10,564 bases of DNA. It comes from Methanosarcinales archaeon (GTDB lineage: Archaea; Halobacteriota; Syntropharchaeia; Alkanophagales; Methanospirareceae). Every line of letters starts with the position of its first letter. Within the stretch, counting starts at the first letter, position 1. The notes under the pieces are model-generated. The model saw only the letters and a list, made by a program, of their open reading frames with translations. It had not been told where the DNA came from and made no database searches. Both the position numbers and the translations under genes were made by a program. Of this stretch, positions 7,047-10,564 are shown piece after piece. The stretch is taken from positions 1-10,564 of the forward strand of contig JAODGR010000016.1 of NCBI GenBank assembly GCA_025464275.1, written 5' to 3'.

Positions 7047-7097
7047 ACTTTAAAGTTTAAATTTAAATGTATTAATATAATAAATAACATTTTAGGA
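7047..7097 (+). promoter_or_regulatory. A/T-rich promoter region with overlapping palindromes before cobN-like gene
   Basis: The 71-base gap after the kinase gene contains two overlapping perfect palindromes, ACTTTAAAGT at 7047-7056 and TTTAAATTTAAA at 7056-7067. A further A/T-rich stretch runs to 7084, and a short AGGA ribosome binding site lies at 7094-7097, four bases before the ATG. The TTTAAA region is well placed as a TATA box for a start near 7090. The chelatase is therefore probably transcribed apart from the kinase operon. The palindromes may be operators or simple A/T-rich sequence. Confidence 0.45.
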
Positions 7098-7101
7098 ATA
7101 A

Positions 7102-10100
7102 ATGTGGCAAATAACGGCGATTGTCTGGGGTAGTGATATCCCGCCCCTGAAGGAAGCGGCAAACGAGCTTGGTATTCCACTCCATATCTGGTCAACGCAT
7201 GATATGGAGGATAAGAATAAGCGGGAAGCATGTATAAAGTCCTTTGAGGATGCCGATGTTGTGCTGATACACCCAACGAACGAGGAGTACTGGGATGATA
7301 TAATTGGTGGGATGAGGAAAGACCTGCCCGCCATCTCGCTCGGGCACGACTCCTCACTCTGGTGGCTCTCCAATCTCCCTCTTAACACCCTCGCTACGAT
7401 CAATCTCTACCATGTATACGGTGGCGTGGAGAACACGAAGAACATGCTGCGGTATATAGGCAAGGAGGTGCTGGGTATTGAATATGAGTACGAATACCCG
7501 AAGGAGACCGTATGGCAGGGGATATACCATCCTGATGCTGACAGAATCTTTGATAACGTGGTGGACTACCTGAAATGGTATAAGCATTCACGTACACAAT
7601 CTCACCCTTATACAGTTGGTATCCTCTTCTTTCGCACCTACTGGGTGAATGGTGACCTTGAGGTTGTGAATACCCTGATTCGTGCTCTGGAAGCAGAGTT
7701 TGATGTCATCCCCGCATTCAGCTATGGCGGTGGTGATAAGGAACTGGGTGCGAGCTCCTGTAAGGAGGTCATTGCGTCCTTCTTCATGAACCGAATTGAT
7801 GCACTGATAAATCTCCAATCGGTATTCAATGCCCGTGGCGGTACAGTGGAGGTATTGAAGCAGCTGGATGTCCCGGTGTTCCATCCGGTAATGGCATACC
7901 ACCAGACAGAGGAGGAATGGATGCAGAACAGTGCAGGACTGAGCAGCCTGGAAGTGGGATGGAGTGTGGCGATACCAGAGCTTGAGGGTGTGATTGAACC
8001 ACTGATAATCGGCGTTTCGAGGCGCGATGGTGAGATAGAGCGGCATACAGCGCTCAGTGAGCGCGTGAAGCGGCTGGTAGCCCGTGTGAAGAGCTGGGTA
8101 GAGCTGAGGGCGAAGCCGAAAAGTGACCGGAGAGTGGCTTTTATCCTCCATAATAACCCCTGCGCATCGGTAGAAGCCACCGTAGGTGGTGCAGCAAACC
8201 TCGATGCACTGGAGAGTGTAGCACGAATACTGAGGAGGCTGCAGGAGGCTGGCTACTCGGTGAGTGCACCGCAGGATGGTAAAGCACTTATAGACGATAT
8301 AATGTCCAGGAAAGCGATATCAGAGTTCAGATGGACAACGGTGGATGAGATTGTGAGTAAAGGTGGCGCACTTGCTCTGGTCACCAGGGAGGATTACGAG
8401 CGATGGTTTGAGACTTTATCACCGGATATCAGGGAGAAGACGTGTGCTACCTGGGGGCACCCGCCTGGAGAGGCGATGAATGGCGTCCCGGCAGCAATGG
8501 TCTACGATGATAAGATTGTAGTAACAGGAGTGAGATACGGGAATGCAGTAGTATGTGTGCAGCCGAAGCGGGGCTGTGCAGGCTCCCGATGCGATGGCAG
8601 GGTATGCAAGATATTACATGACCCGGAAGTGCCTCCGCCACATCAGTACCTCGCCACCTATCACTACCTGGAAGCGGATTTCCACGCCGATGTGATCGTT
8701 CACGTGGGGACCCATGGCAACCTGGAGTTCCTACCCGGTAAATCCGTTGGATTGTCTGACCGCTGTTATCCCGATGTGGCTATTGGAACTCTCCCACATC
8801 TGTATATCTACAATTCTGATAACCCTCCTGAGGGTACAATAGCGAAACGGAGGAGCTATGCAACTCTTATAGACCATTTACAGACCGTGATGACCGAGAG
8901 TGGGCTGTATGGCGATTTAAAAGAGCTTGAAGCACACATAGAGGAGTATAACCGTGCGAAGAGCGAGGATAAAGGGCGGGCAGATGCTATTGAGCATATA
9001 ATAATCGAGTTACTGCGAAAAACGAGATTAGCGGAGGATATAAAACTCGATGATAAGTTGAAGAAGGGATATCCATTCGATAGGATAATCACAGCTGCAC
9101 ATGAGCTCCTCACCGAGATATACAATACTCAGATCCCGGATGGCATGCATATCTTCGGTGAGACCCCGCAGGGTTCCAGGAAGGTTGAGCTCATCAATTC
9201 GATATTGAAGTACGATGCCGAATTGAGGGCTCTGGTACTTGAATTGATGGGTATGAATCTCACACCGGCAGAAGCTGGGAGTTCGCTCCTGGCTGAAGTG
9301 GATGAGATAGGGAAGGAGTTCATAAAGGGTGTCATAAGAGGAGATGCCACTCCCCTGGAGGTGATGCGGGAGATATTAGGCGATAGATTAAAGGGCTCCT
9401 GCGATGTCCAGAGGCTTACACAGCTGCAGCACCGAATAATGGACATTTCAGCGCGGATATCAGCCTCGGATGAGATGGGTAGCCTGCTACACGGCTTTGA
9501 TGCGGGCTATATAGAGCCCGGACCTTCAGGGCTATTGACGAGGGGCAAGCCCGAGATATTGCCAACCGGGAGGAACTTCTATTCACTGGACCCCTTCAGG
9601 ATACCCTCTCAGGGTGCATGGGAGATAGGGAAGCGATTAGCGGAGGGAGTGATAGAGCGGTACAGGGAGGATAAGGGGAAGCTACCGGAGAATATCGCAA
9701 TGTACTGGATGGCATCGGACATCATGTGGGCGGATGGTGAGCAGCTTGCACAGATATTATACCTGATAGGGGTGGAGCCGGTATGGGATGGTGGTAGAGT
9801 AAAAGGCTACCGGATAATCCCACTTGAAGAACTTGGGCGCCCTCGAATAGATGTAACACTGCGAGTGAGTGCGATAATCCGCGATTGCTTCTACAACTGC
9901 ATCGAGTTACTGGATGATGCGATAAGAGAGGTGATAATGCTCGAGGAGCCGGAAGAGAAGAACTATCTGAGGAAGCACTTCCTCCGTAGCGGCGAGTATG
10001 CGCGGATATTCGCGAGCAAGCCTGGAACTTACGGTAATGGTGTGAACCTGGCTGTATATGCATCGGCATGGAGAGAGGATAAGGACCTGGCAGATGTATT

Positions 10101-10564
10101 TGTGCAGTGGAATGGATACGCATATGGCAGGGATTCCTTCGGCGTCGATGCGCGGGAAGCACTGGTATCACAGCTCAAAACGGTTAATTTAACATTTAAC
10201 AAGACCACCACAGATGAGTATGACCTCTGTGGCTGCTGCTGCTATTTCGGTACGCACGGCGGGCTCACGGTAGCTGCGAGGGCGTTATCCAGCAGCGAAG
10301 ACATCTGCGCATACTATGGTGATACCCGAAACCGGGATAGAGTGGAGGTGAGGAGCCTTGCAGACGAGCTGAGGCGAGTCGCTCGTACGAAGATACTCAA
10401 CCCAAAGTGGATAAACGGGATGAAACGCCACGGATACAAGGGTGCAGGTGATATCTCCGAGCGGATAGGGCGTGTTTACGGCTGGGAAGCGACTACCGGA
10501 GAGGTGGACGACTGGATATTTGACGATATTGCAAGGACTTTCTTACTGGATCCGGAGATGAAGA
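7102..10564 (+). CDS. cobN: CobN/BchH-family metal chelatase large subunit, 3' end beyond window
   Basis: An open frame of 1154 codons runs off the right edge. It belongs to the CobN/ChlH/BchH family of large chelatase subunits, which bind the tetrapyrrole and insert Co2+ or Mg2+ with ATP hydrolysed by AAA+ partners (CobS/T or ChlI/D type). Signatures are HNNPCASVEATVGGAANLDAL (about 352-372), PPPHQYLATYHYLEADFHADVIVHVGTHGNLEFLPGK (about 511-547, with H534, H538 and E542), NPPEGTIAKRRSYATLIDHLQ (about 574-594) and the C-terminal YFGTHGGLTVAARAL region from 1048. Two cysteine clusters stand out: C492-x4-C497-x4-C502 and C1043-G-C-C-C1047. Compared with proteobacterial CobN of about 1,270 residues, most of the chain is present and perhaps 70-120 residues are missing. 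No AAA+ partner is in the window. Cobalt insertion for a cobamide is the default call, but archaeal genomes can carry several paralogues and the metal cannot be told from sequence. A weak AGGA precedes the ATG. Confidence 0.9.
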   Translation, partial: MWQITAIVWGSDIPPLKEAANELGIPLHIWSTHDMEDKNKREACIKSFEDADVVLIHPTNEEYWDDIIGGMRKDLPAISLGHDSSLWWLSNLPLNTLATINLYHVYGGVENTKNMLRYIGKEVLGIEYEYEYPKETVWQGIYHPDADRIFDNVVDYLKWYKHSRTQSHPYTVGILFFRTYWVNGDLEVVNTLIRALEAEFDVIPAFSYGGGDKELGASSCKEVIASFFMNRIDALINLQSVFNARGGTVEVLKQLDVPVFHPVMAYHQTEEEWMQNSAGLSSLEVGWSVAIPELEGVIEPLIIGVSRRDGEIERHTALSERVKRLVARVKSWVELRAKPKSDRRVAFILHNNPCASVEATVGGAANLDALESVARILRRLQEAGYSVSAPQDGKALIDDIMSRKAISEFRWTTVDEIVSKGGALALVTREDYERWFETLSPDIREKTCATWGHPPGEAMNGVPAAMVYDDKIVVTGVRYGNAVVCVQPKRGCAGSRCDGRVCKILHDPEVPPPHQYLATYHYLEADFHADVIVHVGTHGNLEFLPGKSVGLSDRCYPDVAIGTLPHLYIYNSDNPPEGTIAKRRSYATLIDHLQTVMTESGLYGDLKELEAHIEEYNRAKSEDKGRADAIEHIIIELLRKTRLAEDIKLDDKLKKGYPFDRIITAAHELLTEIYNTQIPDGMHIFGETPQGSRKVELINSILKYDAELRALVLELMGMNLTPAEAGSSLLAEVDEIGKEFIKGVIRGDATPLEVMREILGDRLKGSCDVQRLTQLQHRIMDISARISASDEMGSLLHGFDAGYIEPGPSGLLTRGKPEILPTGRNFYSLDPFRIPSQGAWEIGKRLAEGVIERYREDKGKLPENIAMYWMASDIMWADGEQLAQILYLIGVEPVWDGGRVKGYRIIPLEELGRPRIDVTLRVSAIIRDCFYNCIELLDDAIREVIMLEEPEEKNYLRKHFLRSGEYARIFASKPGTYGNGVNLAVYASAWREDKDLADVFVQWNGYAYGRDSFGVDAREALVSQLKTVNLTFNKTTTDEYDLCGCCCYFGTHGGLTVAARALSSSEDICAYYGDTRNRDRVEVRSLADELRRVARTKILNPKWINGMKRHGYKGAGDISERIGRVYGWEATTGEVDDWIFDDIARTFLLDPEMK

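Noticed and set aside
7588..8151. 187-codon and 152-codon - strand frames within the chelatase gene
   Set aside because: These are shadows of the cobN-like reading frame, with no domain and biased composition.

Overview
The window looks archaeal, most likely from an anaerobic euryarchaeon related to methanogens or methane/alkane oxidisers (ANME-1/Methanophagales-like is my best guess, from protein style only). The evidence is a CobN-type chelatase with archaeal-style cysteine motifs, an aconitase-X enzyme of the archaeal mevalonate route, an archaeal TctA-like permease, large secreted beta-domain proteins, TATA-like boxes upstream of several genes, and a mix of ATG and GTG starts with purine-rich ribosome binding sites. 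No rRNA, tRNA, CRISPR array or insertion sequence is visible. All intergenic gaps are under about 160 bases.

Layout. (1) 80-2532, + strand: two surface or secreted protein genes. The first is an unrecognised 319-residue protein with an N-terminal membrane segment. The second is a 470-residue multidomain protein with a signal peptide, three 28-residue repeats, a fibronectin-III-like domain, an Ig-like domain and a distinct C-terminal domain. Both read as more A/T-rich than the later genes. (2) 2686-3939, - strand: the large subunit of phosphomevalonate dehydratase (aconitase X), convergent with the secreted pair. (3) 3965-5290, + strand: a TctA/COG1784-type membrane permease, divergent from the aconitase X gene across a 25-base gap that carries a perfect palindrome. 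(4) 5396-7030, + strand: a tight two-gene signalling unit, a single-domain Rcp1-like response regulator followed with no gap by a REC-HisKA-HATPase kinase that lacks any input domain in its own chain. (5) 7102 to the window end, + strand: a CobN/BchH-family metal chelatase large subunit, open at the right edge.

How they work together. Only the two signalling genes clearly form one functional unit, probably a cytoplasmic phosphorelay whose sensor and output partners lie elsewhere. The aconitase X protein needs a small subunit and CobN needs AAA+ partners. Neither is present here, so both must be supplied in trans. The divergent aconitase X/permease pair could share control through the palindrome, but no metabolic link between them can be shown from sequence. 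Nothing in the window amounts to a clearly new system. The best leads are the kinase architecture, the palindrome, the cysteine clusters of CobN and the two uncharacterised surface proteins.
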